Source: Minisyncoccota bacterium
GTDB taxonomy: Bacteria; Patescibacteriota; Minisyncoccia; Phycocordibacterales; CAIJYI01
Reading direction: 5' to 3'
Length of the DNA: 64,000 nucleotides
Assembly (NCBI GenBank): GCA_023229825.1
Contig: JALNYN010000001.1
Span: 70,416 to 134,415, forward strand
Position 1 is the first letter of the stretch; each line of letters starts with the position of its first letter. Shown here one piece after another: positions 14,083-22,026 of this stretch. The notes beneath the pieces were generated by a model. The model saw only the letters and a program-made list of their open reading frames with translations, searched no databases and was not told the origin of the DNA. The translations under genes and the position numbers were made by a program.

Positions 14083-15085
14083 ATGTAAGGAAAAAAGCTC
14101 CGATCGAATATAATAAGAAAGCCATTCCTCCGGCGCCGGGGATGGTGAAGATCCATGCCCAGACTATCCTGATGGTGGTGCCCCATTTTACGGCTTTGAA
14201 TCTTTGTGCGGAGCCGACGCCGGAGATCGCGCCGGTAATGACGTGCGTGGTGGAAACGGGAACTCCGAGGAATGTGGCGAGAAATATGCTTGTGGCGCTC
14301 GCGGATTCGGAGGCAACGCCATCGACGGGACGCAGTTTGAAAATTTTATGCCCCATCGTTTTGATGATACGTTTGCCGCCATAGAGCGTTCCGAGCGCGA
14401 TGCAGGTGTGAGCGGAAAGCACTACCCATAACGGTACATCGAAAGTGCTCAAATATCCCGCTGAAACCAAAAGTCCGGTGATGATACCGATCGTTTTTTG
14501 CGCGTCGTTGCTTCCATGGGCGAGGCTGTAAAGACCGGCAGAGAGGAGTTGGAGATGGCGCGACCAATAATTCACTGCACCCGGGGTCATTTTAAGCAAG
14601 TAGATAGCCCAAGTAAGAAGTATGATAAACAAGTATCCGAGCGCGAATCCGAGAAGGGGAGCCAGAACGATGAATAAAAAGATCTTGATCCATCCGCTGG
14701 CAATGATGGCGCTCCATCCGGCGGCTGCAATGGCGGCCCCCGCATATCCGCCGATAAGGGCATGAGAAGAGCTCGTCGGCAAAGCGAGATACAGCGTGAT
14801 CAGATTCCAGACGATCGCAGCGATAAGCCCCATGAGAACGACCTCCGGCGTAACTATATTGATATTGACGAGTCCTTTACCGATGGTCTTTGCAACTTCG
14901 TTTCCAAAAACCAAGAATGAAATAAAGTTAAAAAATGCGGCAAAAAAGAGAGCTTGACGGAGCGACAGCACTTTCGTTGAAACGATCGTTGCGATCGAAT
15001 TCGCAGCGTCATGCGCGCCGTTCGTAAAATCAAAAGTCAGGGCGATAACAATGATCAGGATGATATAGAGAAGGTGTAGATCCAT
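14081..15085 (-). CDS. pit: inorganic phosphate transporter, PiT family
   Basis: Low-affinity phosphate permease of the inner membrane, driven by ion symport. The 334 residues contain both family signatures, NGAHDAAN (22-29) near the N-terminus and HGSNDAQKTIG near residue 190, and about ten hydrophobic segments. It is downstream of a PhoU-like gene on the same strand, the usual DUF47-PiT pair. The 108-bp gap between them holds an inverted repeat. Start ATG 15085, no SD seen. Confidence 0.95.
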   Translation of the reverse strand: MDLHLLYIILIIVIALTFDFTNGAHDAANSIATIVSTKVLSLRQALFFAAFFNFISFLVFGNEVAKTIGKGLVNINIVTPEVVLMGLIAAIVWNLITLYLALPTSSSHALIGGYAGAAIAAAGWSAIIASGWIKIFLFIVLAPLLGFALGYLFIILLTWAIYLLKMTPGAVNYWSRHLQLLSAGLYSLAHGSNDAQKTIGIITGLLVSAGYLSTFDVPLWVVLSAHTCIALGTLYGGKRIIKTMGHKIFKLRPVDGVASESASATSIFLATFLGVPVSTTHVITGAISGVGSAQRFKAVKWGTTIRIVWAWIFTIPGAGGMAFLLYSIGAFFLT

Positions 15086-15129
15086 AAATAAATTAGCTGG
15101 ACGGTATCTTTGAAATTTGGAACAATGTT

Positions 15130-15194
15130 AATTGTTAAATGGTCAAATTGTTATGAAACATGCTAAATTTTTTGCGGTTAACCATTTAACAATT
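15130..15194. repeat. inverted repeat in the phosphate operon
   Basis: AATTGTTAAATGGT (15130-15143) pairs perfectly with ACCATTTAACAATT (15181-15194), loop of 37 nt, between the PhoU-like gene and pit. Confidence 0.75.
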
Positions 15195-15817
15195 TATGTC
15201 GACTTAATAACAATGCCTTCAATAAGATCGCTTACTGATTGGAATTTATCGGCGATCATTTCCATTTGCTCGAGTATATCTTTCATTTTGATGAGCGTGA
15301 TGGGATCGCGCTCTTCGCGGAACAGCGCGGCTATCGCTTCTTCATAAATGATATCTCCATCATCTTCCAGATTGTGGATCTTGATCTTTGCTTTGAGCAA
15401 TTCCGGCGTATGCTTCATCTCAGAGAGCAGCTGTATCATGGTACCGAGTTCCGCGGTATCTTCCGCGATCAGCTTGGCAAACGACTGCATGGCGGGCATT
15501 CTTTTATCCATTCCGTAGAGATAGACGTTGCGAATAACGTCTTCGATAAGATCGATAATGTCGTCCAGCTCATGAGCCAGCTCATACACATCTTCGCGAT
15601 CGAAGGGGGTAATGAAGGTTGTGTTCAATTCTTCGATTATTCGATGGGTCTTTTCATCAGCATTCCTTTCGATGGCATGCGCACCTTCCGCGAATTTTTT
15701 GAAATTATTGAATTCATCGGCAAACTTGCAGAAAAGCGCCGAGATATCTTCCATGTCTTTTTTTGTGCCCAAAAAAAGCTCGAAGAAAATATTTTGTTTG
15801 GGATTGAAAAGCATCAT
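15194..15817 (-). CDS. PhoU-like regulator of phosphate transport (DUF47)
   Basis: All-helical 207-residue protein of the DUF47/PhoU group, which regulates PiT permeases. Visible motifs are FFELF at the start, AIERNADEKTHRIIEELN, FITPFDREDVYELAHELDDIIDLIEDV (the acidic metal-binding helix, here cited in two parts) and LEDDGDIIYEEAIAALF. Start 15817 is preceded on the minus strand by TATAAT with about 10 bp between, so the leader would be only a few bases. It is the first gene of the pit operon. Confidence 0.9.
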   Translation of the reverse strand: MMLFNPKQNIFFELFLGTKKDMEDISALFCKFADEFNNFKKFAEGAHAIERNADEKTHRIIEELNTTFITPFDREDVYELAHELDDIIDLIEDVIRNVYLYGMDKRMPAMQSFAKLIAEDTAELGTMIQLLSEMKHTPELLKAKIKIHNLEDDGDIIYEEAIAALFREERDPITLIKMKDILEQMEMIADKFQSVSDLIEGIVIKST

Positions 15818-15878
15818 AGTGAGTATTATTATAACAGAAATATTCACGCAATGCCATTTTTGGTATCCGTATTTTATA

Positions 15879-15908
15879 TTGACACACCAGAGGAAGAAAT
15901 GGTATTCT
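15879..15908 (+). promoter_or_regulatory. promoter of paralog A
   Basis: TTGACA (15879-15884), 18 bp, TATTCT (15903-15908). The -10 surroundings (AAATGGTATTCTTTTTTCAG) are the same at 16594-16613. Confidence 0.75.
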
Positions 15909-15947
15909 TTTTTCAGTAAAGTTTATTTATTGAAAGGAGACGGAAAC

Positions 15948-16421
15948 ATGACGCTCGAAAATGAAATACTTACCCCGAAGGATTTTTACTATGTTTTGGA
16001 AGGCGATGGGGTATGTGAAAATGAAATTTTGCTTGGAACAGCTGTGCGGCTGACTTTCCATATTCCGGCGCTCGATATTAAGGAACAGGATAGGTCGTTT
16101 GGTCTTTCTGTTCGTCCGTACGGGCTGCATTACGTCGATACGGCAGAGTGCTATAAGCGAAGCTACAAAGAGATACATCTTCCATGCAAGGAAACCAGCG
16201 TTGGTTTTTCTTTTGTCGCCCCGACTGAAGCGGAGTGGAAAAACACGATAACACCCGGATTTGTCTTTGTTTTGGATATGAATGGTTCTGTGAATTACCA
16301 AGATTTTTTAAAGGTTCGCTTTGTGTCGGAAAGAAAACCGTATAAAAGAAAACTTGAAATCGACCTGGAAAATCATATCAAAGGAATAGTTAAAAGCGCG
16401 ATTCGCGGCGAAATATTGTGA
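15948..16421 (+). CDS. hypothetical protein, 157 aa, paralog A
   Basis: Family not recognised. ATG 15948 follows AAAGGAG (15933-15939). It is a tandem paralog of the gene at 16642: both have DFYxVLEGDGV, FGTAVRLTF-like strands, SFGLSVxPYGLxY, the VPCEET/LPCKET stretch, TPGFxxVLD and NYQDFL. The fold is predicted all-beta in residues 10-125 with a basic helical tail. No signal peptide. Its promoter, SD context and terminator are also near copies of those of paralog B, so the whole unit was duplicated. Confidence 0.7.
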   Translation: MTLENEILTPKDFYYVLEGDGVCENEILLGTAVRLTFHIPALDIKEQDRSFGLSVRPYGLHYVDTAECYKRSYKEIHLPCKETSVGFSFVAPTEAEWKNTITPGFVFVLDMNGSVNYQDFLKVRFVSERKPYKRKLEIDLENHIKGIVKSAIRGEIL

Positions 16422-16442
16422 GATCGCGAATTTGACTAATGA

Positions 16443-16471
16443 CCGGAGCGCCAGTGCGCTCCGGTTTTTTT
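16443..16471 (+). terminator. terminator of paralog A
   Basis: Perfect CCGGAGCGC (16443-16451), CAGT loop, GCGCTCCGG (16456-16464), seven T. Confidence 0.93.
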
Positions 16472-16574
16472 ATACTGAAAATATCTGTATCTCACACGCC
16501 TAAAATTTCCCATATTTTTTCAACTGGCGGACCGAACCGGCGACGGGGTGTGAGCAGTTGCTCCGCGTATTGTG

Positions 16575-16604
16575 TTGACATGTTTATCAAAGAAATGGTA
16601 TTCT
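16575..16604 (+). promoter_or_regulatory. promoter of paralog B
   Basis: TTGACA (16575-16580), 18 bp, TATTCT (16599-16604); same spacing and -10 flank as the promoter of paralog A. Confidence 0.75.
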
Positions 16605-16641
16605 TTTTTCAGAAAAGTTCACTGTTGAAAGGAGAAGGACC

Positions 16642-17163
16642 ATGACACATGGGAATGAAGCAGTGCCGCAAAATGATTTTTATTGCGTTTTGGAAGGCGA
16701 CGGCGTTTTTGGCAATACCGCCACCAATATTCCGGAAGTTCAATTCGGGACAGCCGTACGGCTGACGTTTTGTATTCCGGCGCTTGCGGTTACCCCGCAT
16801 GAAATATCGTTCGGACTTTCCGTCCACCCATACGGGCTGCGATATCTGGGGAAGATCGAGCACGAATGGTATAGATTGATACATGTTCCGTGCGAAGAAA
16901 CAGAAGTGAATTTCGATTTTATCGCGCCGACGGAAGAGGAATGGAAAAGTTCTCTCACTCCGGGGTTTGCTGTTGTTCTTGATACGGAAGGTTTGATCAA
17001 TTATCAGGATTTTTTGCGGATCCAATTTATCTCAGGCAAAAAACGGTTGGTTAAGAAACTTGGTTTTGATCTCGCAAAGGATATTCAAGGAATGACAGAC
17101 CGCGCGCTCGAATGGCGGGGAACGCTCGAAAGAATACATCGCTCCCACGAAGAAATAAAGTAG
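16642..17163 (+). CDS. hypothetical protein, 173 aa, paralog B
   Basis: Tandem paralog of the 15948 gene, with an insert after VLEGDGV (NTATNIPEVQ) and a longer helical C-terminus (LEWRGTLERIHRSHEEIK). ATG 16642 follows GAAAGGAGA (16627-16635). The shared core looks like a beta sandwich with a conserved PCEET/PCKET turn. Neither copy has a signal peptide or membrane helix. Function unknown; amino-acid divergence is large although the regulatory flanks stay alike. Confidence 0.7.
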   Translation: MTHGNEAVPQNDFYCVLEGDGVFGNTATNIPEVQFGTAVRLTFCIPALAVTPHEISFGLSVHPYGLRYLGKIEHEWYRLIHVPCEETEVNFDFIAPTEEEWKSSLTPGFAVVLDTEGLINYQDFLRIQFISGKKRLVKKLGFDLAKDIQGMTDRALEWRGTLERIHRSHEEIK

Positions 17164-17172
17164 AACATATAT

Positions 17173-17203
17173 ACCGAAGCGTCAATACGCTTCGGTTTTT
17201 TTG
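17173..17203 (+). terminator. terminator of paralog B
   Basis: Perfect ACCGAAGCGT (17173-17182) with ACGCTTCGGT (17187-17196), then T run. Confidence 0.93.
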
Positions 17204-17277
17204 CGGGCTGATCCAATATTCCTTTTTTGACGAACGGATTTGTAGTATAATAAGAATGCTTATAGAATTCAAAATTT

Positions 17278-18357
17278 ATGGCAGTACAAAAAATAAAATT
17301 TTTAATTTTTAAGATCGCGGTCTTTTTGTTTTTTTTGACGTTATATCTTCCGACGCATGCCGCAGGAACGCCGCTCATATTCAGTTATCAGGGGAGGATC
17401 ACCGACGCGAGCGGAAATCTTCTCGGCGGATCGGGAACGAACTATTATTTTAAGTTCTCCATCTGGGATAACGCCACGGTTCTGTCCGGGACCAAGCTTT
17501 GGCCGACGAGCGCGCCCACTTCATTTGCCACTTCCGTTCGTCAGGGGGTTTTTAACGTTAACATCGGAGACACCGATAACTCCTATCCGGATGTTTTGGA
17601 TTTTAATTTCAATACGAATAAGAATATTTATCTCCAAGTTGAGGTTTCTTCGGATAATGTTACTTTTGAGACCATCGGCCCGAGACAGAGGATATCTTCG
17701 GCTCCATTCGCGCAAATGGCGGGAGGCGTGAGCGGGTTAGGGCAGTCTTCTTTCGGTACGACCACGCCTATCGCAAATACGATAGTGAGCATTGAATCAA
17801 CAAGCACATCCGCCGTTCCTCTCTCGATCCGTTCGTTCGCAGGGCAGATCGCCGATCTTTTCCGTCTGCAGGATTATAATCTGAATCATTTGTTTTCGAT
17901 CAATTCGCTCGGAGGCATCTTTGGTTCCTCAACGCTCGCTATCGGTACTTCCGCAGGAAATACTTCGCTCATGGTCAATTCCTCCGGAAACGTCGGTGTC
18001 GGAACGGCGGATCCCGGAAGCAAATTCAATGTTTTTGGCGTTGACAGTGTGCCACAATTGAGGATAAGCCAATCAAGCGTGCTTTTCGGAGAATTATATG
18101 TTGATTCGGCCGGCGACGTGAGAATTTCATCCAATAGCGGCAACGGGGGAAATATCAGGATGCAAAATGAAAACCTCTGGGTCTGTTCCGGAGGAAGCTG
18201 CGATCCGTCGATCAATCCCGCCGGACAGGGTAATGTCGTAGTGGAAACGGCGATCATTCTAAACAATAAATTCAAACTCAAACAAGTAGACGCTTCGACA
18301 ACGATAATGTATGATTCTTCAGACAACCCAATACTTGAGTTCGACGAAGGACAATAA
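17278..18357 (+). CDS. exported surface protein with tail-fibre-like repeat motif
   Basis: A 359-residue protein with a Sec signal peptide (MAVQKIKFLIF.. to THAAG, about 1-29). Residues 33-145 contain FSYQGRITDASGNLLGG, a domain I associate with exported CPR proteins, followed by a beta-rich region. GNVGVGTADPGSKFNV near 240 resembles the NVGIGT-x-SP repeat of phage tail-fibre and S74-type surface proteins. The C-terminus is beta-rich and acidic with no anchor visible. TATAAT (17246-17251) lies upstream. It precedes the tat genes across a large hairpin. Likely extracellular; exact role unknown. Confidence 0.7.
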   Translation: MAVQKIKFLIFKIAVFLFFLTLYLPTHAAGTPLIFSYQGRITDASGNLLGGSGTNYYFKFSIWDNATVLSGTKLWPTSAPTSFATSVRQGVFNVNIGDTDNSYPDVLDFNFNTNKNIYLQVEVSSDNVTFETIGPRQRISSAPFAQMAGGVSGLGQSSFGTTTPIANTIVSIESTSTSAVPLSIRSFAGQIADLFRLQDYNLNHLFSINSLGGIFGSSTLAIGTSAGNTSLMVNSSGNVGVGTADPGSKFNVFGVDSVPQLRISQSSVLFGELYVDSAGDVRISSNSGNGGNIRMQNENLWVCSGGSCDPSINPAGQGNVVVETAIILNNKFKLKQVDASTTIMYDSSDNPILEFDEGQ

Positions 18358-18360
18358 AGA

Positions 18361-18480
18361 TACTAATATACGAATGGGTACCAATATACGAATGAATACG
18401 AATACGGACGGTTCCGGCGTGCGTCGCTTCATTCGTTGCCATTCGTATATTGGTACCCATTCGTATATTGGTATTTTTTT
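18361..18480 (+). repeat. 34-nt-armed inverted repeat ending in T7 before tatC
   Basis: Arms 18361-18394 and 18440-18473 are complementary with one mismatch; each arm itself contains a tandem of the word ATATACGAATG. Seven T (18474-18480) follow and the tatC ATG begins at 18481. It could terminate the upstream gene or control tatC expression. Confidence 0.85.
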
Positions 18481-19251
18481 ATGACTTTACTCCAAGAACT
18501 TGCCATATTCCTGAGACACATTATCCACTGGATCTATTACTTTGTGGGTTTTTCGTTTTTTTTCTTTGTTTTTGGCCTGAATGAGGTCGTGTTGTTCGGG
18601 CGAACCTACTTGCTGCCATTGCCGACCGGCGATTCTATATCCGTTCAGGTTTTCAATCAGATAAGCATTGACGTGCTTCCGGAGAATGTTCAGCTTTTGG
18701 TGACAAATCCCATGAGCGGATTTCTTTCGCAGATGTCGCTCGCAATGTTTCTCGCTTTTTTGGCTACCATCCCGCTTTTTGTTTACAAACTTACCACCTA
18801 CCTTCTTCCCGCGCTTCATCCTCATGAAAAAAGGGTTTTCATCTGGATATTATGGCCGACTATTTTCCTCTTTTTTTCCGGCTGTGCGTTCTCCTATTAT
18901 TTTCTGGTCCCGGCGACGTTCAGCGTGCTCTATCCATTCGCTACCATGATCGGCGCGGCAACCTATTTCGCTCTTGACGAATTCATCTATTTCGTGTTTA
19001 GTTTGACATTTTATGTCGGACTCATGTTTTTACTTCCGTTGTATATGATCGCCTTAAGCGTTATGCATATAGTAAAGGCGGATAAGTGGCTTCAACTCTG
19101 GCGGCACGCAATTTTGGGTTTTTTGCTGCTGTCCGCCCTCATCACCCCCGATGGAACGGGAATTACCATGGCAATGCTGTTCATCCCCTTGGCGATTCTC
19201 TATTTCGCCGGATATTATTTTGCAAAGAAACTTTCTAAAGAGTATACTTAA
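18481..19251 (+). CDS. tatC: Sec-independent protein translocase TatC
   Basis: Core membrane subunit of the twin-arginine translocon that receives Tat signal peptides. The 256 residues carry six hydrophobic segments, the periplasmic loop with YKLTTYLLPALHPHEKR and the conserved ITPDGTG near the C-terminus. The N-terminal HLxELR motif of typical TatC is degenerate here (LLQELAIFLR). An earlier in-frame ATG at 18436 lies inside the inverted repeat and is rejected. Two TatA-like genes and a Tat-signal protein follow. Confidence 0.9.
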   Translation: MTLLQELAIFLRHIIHWIYYFVGFSFFFFVFGLNEVVLFGRTYLLPLPTGDSISVQVFNQISIDVLPENVQLLVTNPMSGFLSQMSLAMFLAFLATIPLFVYKLTTYLLPALHPHEKRVFIWILWPTIFLFFSGCAFSYYFLVPATFSVLYPFATMIGAATYFALDEFIYFVFSLTFYVGLMFLLPLYMIALSVMHIVKADKWLQLWRHAILGFLLLSALITPDGTGITMAMLFIPLAILYFAGYYFAKKLSKEYT

Positions 19252-19293
19252 AGTAAGGGTCGAAATTAAAAGCAAAGTAAATTAAACAATATT

Positions 19294-19383
19294 ATGTTTG
19301 GTTTGGGAACTCCGGAGATAATAGTGATCTTGGTGGCTGTCGTTGTACTATTTTTCCTTTATAGAAGCCGCAAAGCTAAATAG
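19294..19383 (+). CDS. minimal TatA-like peptide, 29 aa
   Basis: ATG 19294 to TAG 19381. The product begins MFGLGTPEIIVILV and ends RSRKAK: the start of a TatA/E protein (FGLGxPEI, then the membrane helix) with no amphipathic helix or acidic tail. The next gene starts with nearly the same residues (MFGLGLPEIIIILL), so it is a truncated paralog or a deliberately short subunit. It lies 42 bp after tatC. Too short for routine gene callers; I see no frameshift restoring a longer protein. Confidence 0.6.
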   Translation: MFGLGTPEIIVILVAVVVLFFLYRSRKAK

Positions 19384-19505
19384 CGTGTCTATGCATTTGG
19401 TGATCTCCTTTAACGTCCGTCAGCTGATAGGTTGTCGTTGTTCGTCATTCAATTGCATAAGTTAAGAGAGGTCGAGTTTGTAAATTTAGATCAAAAATAA
19501 TTAAA

Positions 19506-19703
19506 ATGAATATGTTTGGACTAGGACTTCCGGAGATCATAATTATCTTGTTGGTGGTGGTGATTTTCTTTTTTGGCGGAGAAAAAATATCCGAAATGGC
19601 CCGAGGTTTGGGAAGATTTACGGGCGAATTTAAGAAAGGAAAAGAAGAGATGGAAACTGAAATTAAAAAGGCTGAAAAAGAGATAAAAGACATTAAGAAG
19701 TAG
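19506..19703 (+). CDS. tatA: Sec-independent protein translocase TatA
   Basis: Pore-forming subunit of the Tat translocon. The 65 residues have the N-terminal membrane helix with PEIIIILLVVVIFFFGGEK (19 residues), then the conserved FGGEKISEMARGLGRF hinge and amphipathic helix, and a Lys/Glu tail. Start 19506 or the ATG two codons later. Together with tatC this makes a minimal TatAC system without a clear TatB. Confidence 0.92.
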   Translation: MNMFGLGLPEIIIILLVVVIFFFGGEKISEMARGLGRFTGEFKKGKEEMETEIKKAEKEIKDIKK

Positions 19704-19903
19704 CTCACGATCGGTGCGATTATCGAAACAAGCCGATCCCTCATTAACTCACCTAGCGTTCCACGCAAAAAAACAAAAGCAAACACAACGGTTACTCGCC
19801 AGTCGCAAGTTGGCAAAGGAATTCCGCGTGCCGATCGGTACTCCGAACCTTTCCGAAGCGAATCCCGCCTGTGGCGGAGTGCGAGCGATAAAACAAAAAG
19901 TTA

Positions 19904-20152
19904 ATGGACAAAGAAAGAAGGAACTTTCTAAAAATAATATTGATCGGTAGCGGGACCCTCCTTGCGGGGAAAGTTTTGGGCCCATTGTTTTCGAGGCGTC
20001 TGGATAGTTCCTTCACAAGAACCGATCCATCTGATAATATCAATTCACTCGCTAAAAGTTCCTCGTCTTTTAAGATAGTTGAGAACGATAAAGTGTTGTC
20101 CATTTACGACAACGCCGGGGAGGAAATATTCCAGATAGATAAGGGAGCGTAA
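19904..20152 (+). CDS. small protein with twin-arginine signal, 82 aa
   Basis: The N-terminus MDKERRNFLKIILIGSG matches the Tat consensus (RRxFLK, Arg 5-6) followed by a hydrophobic stretch to about residue 30, LAGKVLGPLF. The mature part is only ~50 residues, rich in Ser/Asp, ending KVLSIYDNAGEEIFQIDKGA. It lies 200 bp after tatA on the same strand. It is a candidate Tat substrate or Tat-anchored protein and may be why tat genes sit here. Function otherwise unknown. Confidence 0.65.
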   Translation: MDKERRNFLKIILIGSGTLLAGKVLGPLFSRRLDSSFTRTDPSDNINSLAKSSSSFKIVENDKVLSIYDNAGEEIFQIDKGA

Positions 20153-20155
20153 AAC

Positions 20156-20245
20156 AAGCAAAAAGAATAAAGCAAAAAGGAAAAAGGAAAAAGACGACCG
20201 TTTTTACAGTTCTTTTGACTTTAGACTTTTAGACTTTTTACTTTA
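20156..20245. repeat. imperfect A-rich/T-rich inverted repeat
   Basis: Left arm of AAGCAAAAAGGAAAAAG words, right arm of CTTTTGACTTTAGACTTTTAG words, around a GACGACCG centre; precedes the 20250 gene. Confidence 0.55.
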
Positions 20246-20249
20246 ACAT

Positions 20250-20852
20250 ATGGCTGAAGAAAGAGCTGATTGTAAACGACATAAGTGGATCCCTCTTTTG
20301 GGTATCGACAAAGAACGGAGCGTCCCTACGGCTCTTTTTACGTGTCTTCGATGCGGAGACTTGAAGGTGGGTACTCACACGATCAAAATTTCACGGTATC
20401 GGTTGGACATGGGCGAGCTGCCAATGAACAGCATTGCCTCCATAAATTTAATGAACGAACCGTCGGTAAACGCGACAGCCTCAGGTTTGGTTATAACGGC
20501 CGCTGTGGGCACGAACGCAGAGGGTATTGGCGCGCCTCTTTTTATGGCGGCGAACGGAAATTTGAATACGGCAAGCGCTGTCTCAAGCGCAACGACCCCG
20601 TGCGTAGCTTTGGCGATGGAAACGGGGACCGGCAGTAAAAAAGTTCTTCTTCACGGCGTACTTCGACTGGATGCGTGGAATTGGACGACGGGTCCCGGAA
20701 CGAACGGATTGATCTATGTATCGACGACCACCGGATTGCTCACTCAGGCGCAGCCTTCAGGGACGGATGAGGTGATACAACCGATAGGATGGGCTCTTTC
20801 GGATGATTGCATTTATTTCACGCCTTCAATGATGTATTTGACGCACGTATAG
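20250..20852 (+). CDS. zinc-ribbon plus phage-structural-like beta protein, 200 aa
   Basis: Residues 1-50 hold a likely zinc site (Cys8, His11, Cys32, Cys35 in CKRH and CLRCG) followed by KVGTHTIKISRYRLDMGE. Residues 60-200 form a beta domain with alternating Gly/Ala/Thr strands (GLVITAAVGTNAEGIGAPLF, GVLRLDAWNW, GTNGLIYVSTTTGLL) that resembles capsid-decoration or DUF2190-like phage structural proteins. This resemblance is from memory. No signal peptide. It stands at the head of the glycosyltransferase region, separated from it by a repeat element. Confidence 0.5.
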   Translation: MAEERADCKRHKWIPLLGIDKERSVPTALFTCLRCGDLKVGTHTIKISRYRLDMGELPMNSIASINLMNEPSVNATASGLVITAAVGTNAEGIGAPLFMAANGNLNTASAVSSATTPCVALAMETGTGSKKVLLHGVLRLDAWNWTTGPGTNGLIYVSTTTGLLTQAQPSGTDEVIQPIGWALSDDCIYFTPSMMYLTHV

Positions 20853-21176
20853 GTATCTTTAGAACATTTTTTATCCATTCTCACAAGTTGAAAATTTAAT
20901 CGGTTCGTGTTTCAATACCAAATACAGATGGTATTTTTTTACGAGTAAAAAGGTGAAAGTAAAAAGTTAAAAGTACGCCGATTCTTAGATTTACTTTTTC
21001 GTCGTCATACCGGACAGAGATTCAGTATCTACGTACGGAGCGAGTATTCCGTTGGAATATTTGAAAATAACAATGAATGTGATTATTCCAAACGTTTCGG
21101 TTCGGGGTGCAACCCCGAACCGGCGACGGAGGCGTACTTTTAACTTTTGACTTTTTCCTTTTAACTTCGAGCGATC
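20853..21176. other. non-coding region with repeat element before the transferase cluster
   Basis: No gene supported. A weak terminator (AATACC 20914-20919 with GGTATT, then T7) is followed by an element of about 225 bp (20944-21166) whose ends are inverted copies of AAAAAGTTAAAAGTACGCC. Inside are two palindromes like those at 3209 and 63752. Confidence 0.6.
20944..21166. repeat. 225-bp element with terminal inverted repeats
   Basis: Left end near 20944-20981 and right end near 21131-21166 pair imperfectly, sharing GTTAAAAGTACGCC. The interior holds a GGAATA/TATTCC pair and TTCGGGGTGCAACCCCGAA (21098-21119 region). Confidence 0.6.
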
Positions 21177-21956
21177 ATGTTATCCATTATTATCCCCTCA
21201 TACAACGACGTATATCTTCAACCGACCATTGATGATATTCGGAAAAATGCCAGAGGCGAGATCGAGATCATCGCTATTCTTGACGGCTGCCAGGACAATA
21301 CCATTACCGGGGCGACGGTCATCCATAATGAAAACAGAAGGGGGCTTCGCGATAGCGTGAACGCCGGCGTGGCCATCTCTCGGGGCGAATATATTTTAAA
21401 ATGCGATTCTCATTGTATGTTCGATGAGGGTTTCGATGTCAAACTTCTCGCTGATATCGAAGATAACTGGGTGGTTATTCCGAGAAGATATAAGCTCGAT
21501 ACGGACAAATGGATCATTTGCGAAGACGATGCGAAGCCGATCGATTATGAGAAGCTGGTACTCGATCTTCCGGATAGAATTTGCGGACAGGAGTGGGTCG
21601 GGCGCACAAAGAAAAATAAAGATATTCTCGTGGATGAAACCATGGTCTTTCAGGGCTCTTGCTGGATCATGTCGCGAAAGCACTGGGATCATATCGGAGA
21701 ACTTCAAGAAGAAGGATACGGAACTTTCACTCAGGAACCGATCGAGATCGCTCTCAAAACATGGCTCAGCGGAGGGAAGGTCATGGTCAACAAAAAAACT
21801 TGGTATGCCCATCAGCACCGAAAATTCGGCAGGACGCACAAAATGAAACCGGCAGAAGTGATCGCAGGCAACACCTATTCAAAAGATTTTTGGATGAATA
21901 ACCGATGGGAGAAAAGGGTGCATGACTTGGAGTGGTTGGTGGAGAGATTTAAATAA
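21177..21956 (+). CDS. family 2 glycosyltransferase
   Basis: GT-A fold glycosyltransferase (259 aa) that would transfer a sugar from a nucleotide donor. It starts MLSIIIPSYNDVYLQPTID and has the nucleotide-binding AILDG and a metal site CDSHCMFDEGFD, where DSH stands for the usual DxD. The same DAHC/DSHC motif occurs in the genes at 22458 and 29572. The acceptor end has FQGSCWIMSRKHWD and KTWYAH. No membrane helix, so cytosolic. First gene of the transferase cluster; sugar and acceptor unknown. Confidence 0.85.
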   Translation: MLSIIIPSYNDVYLQPTIDDIRKNARGEIEIIAILDGCQDNTITGATVIHNENRRGLRDSVNAGVAISRGEYILKCDSHCMFDEGFDVKLLADIEDNWVVIPRRYKLDTDKWIICEDDAKPIDYEKLVLDLPDRICGQEWVGRTKKNKDILVDETMVFQGSCWIMSRKHWDHIGELQEEGYGTFTQEPIEIALKTWLSGGKVMVNKKTWYAHQHRKFGRTHKMKPAEVIAGNTYSKDFWMNNRWEKRVHDLEWLVERFK

Positions 21957-22026
21957 AGAAAATTGAGAATAGATAATAGAGAATAGAATACGAAACGACA
22001 AGAATAGAGAATTGAAAATAGAATAT
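21957..22026. repeat. AGAATAGA-type arm, left of the four-helix-bundle gene
   Basis: Degenerate tandem of AGAATAGATAAT-like words. Its reverse complement lies at 22402-22456 on the other side of the gene. Confidence 0.7.

Noticed and set aside
19714..19950. 78-codon frame between tatA and the twin-arginine gene
   Set aside because: No start signal; overlaps the twin-arginine gene in another frame and looks like non-coding repeat (GCCTGTGGCGGAGTGCGAGCG).
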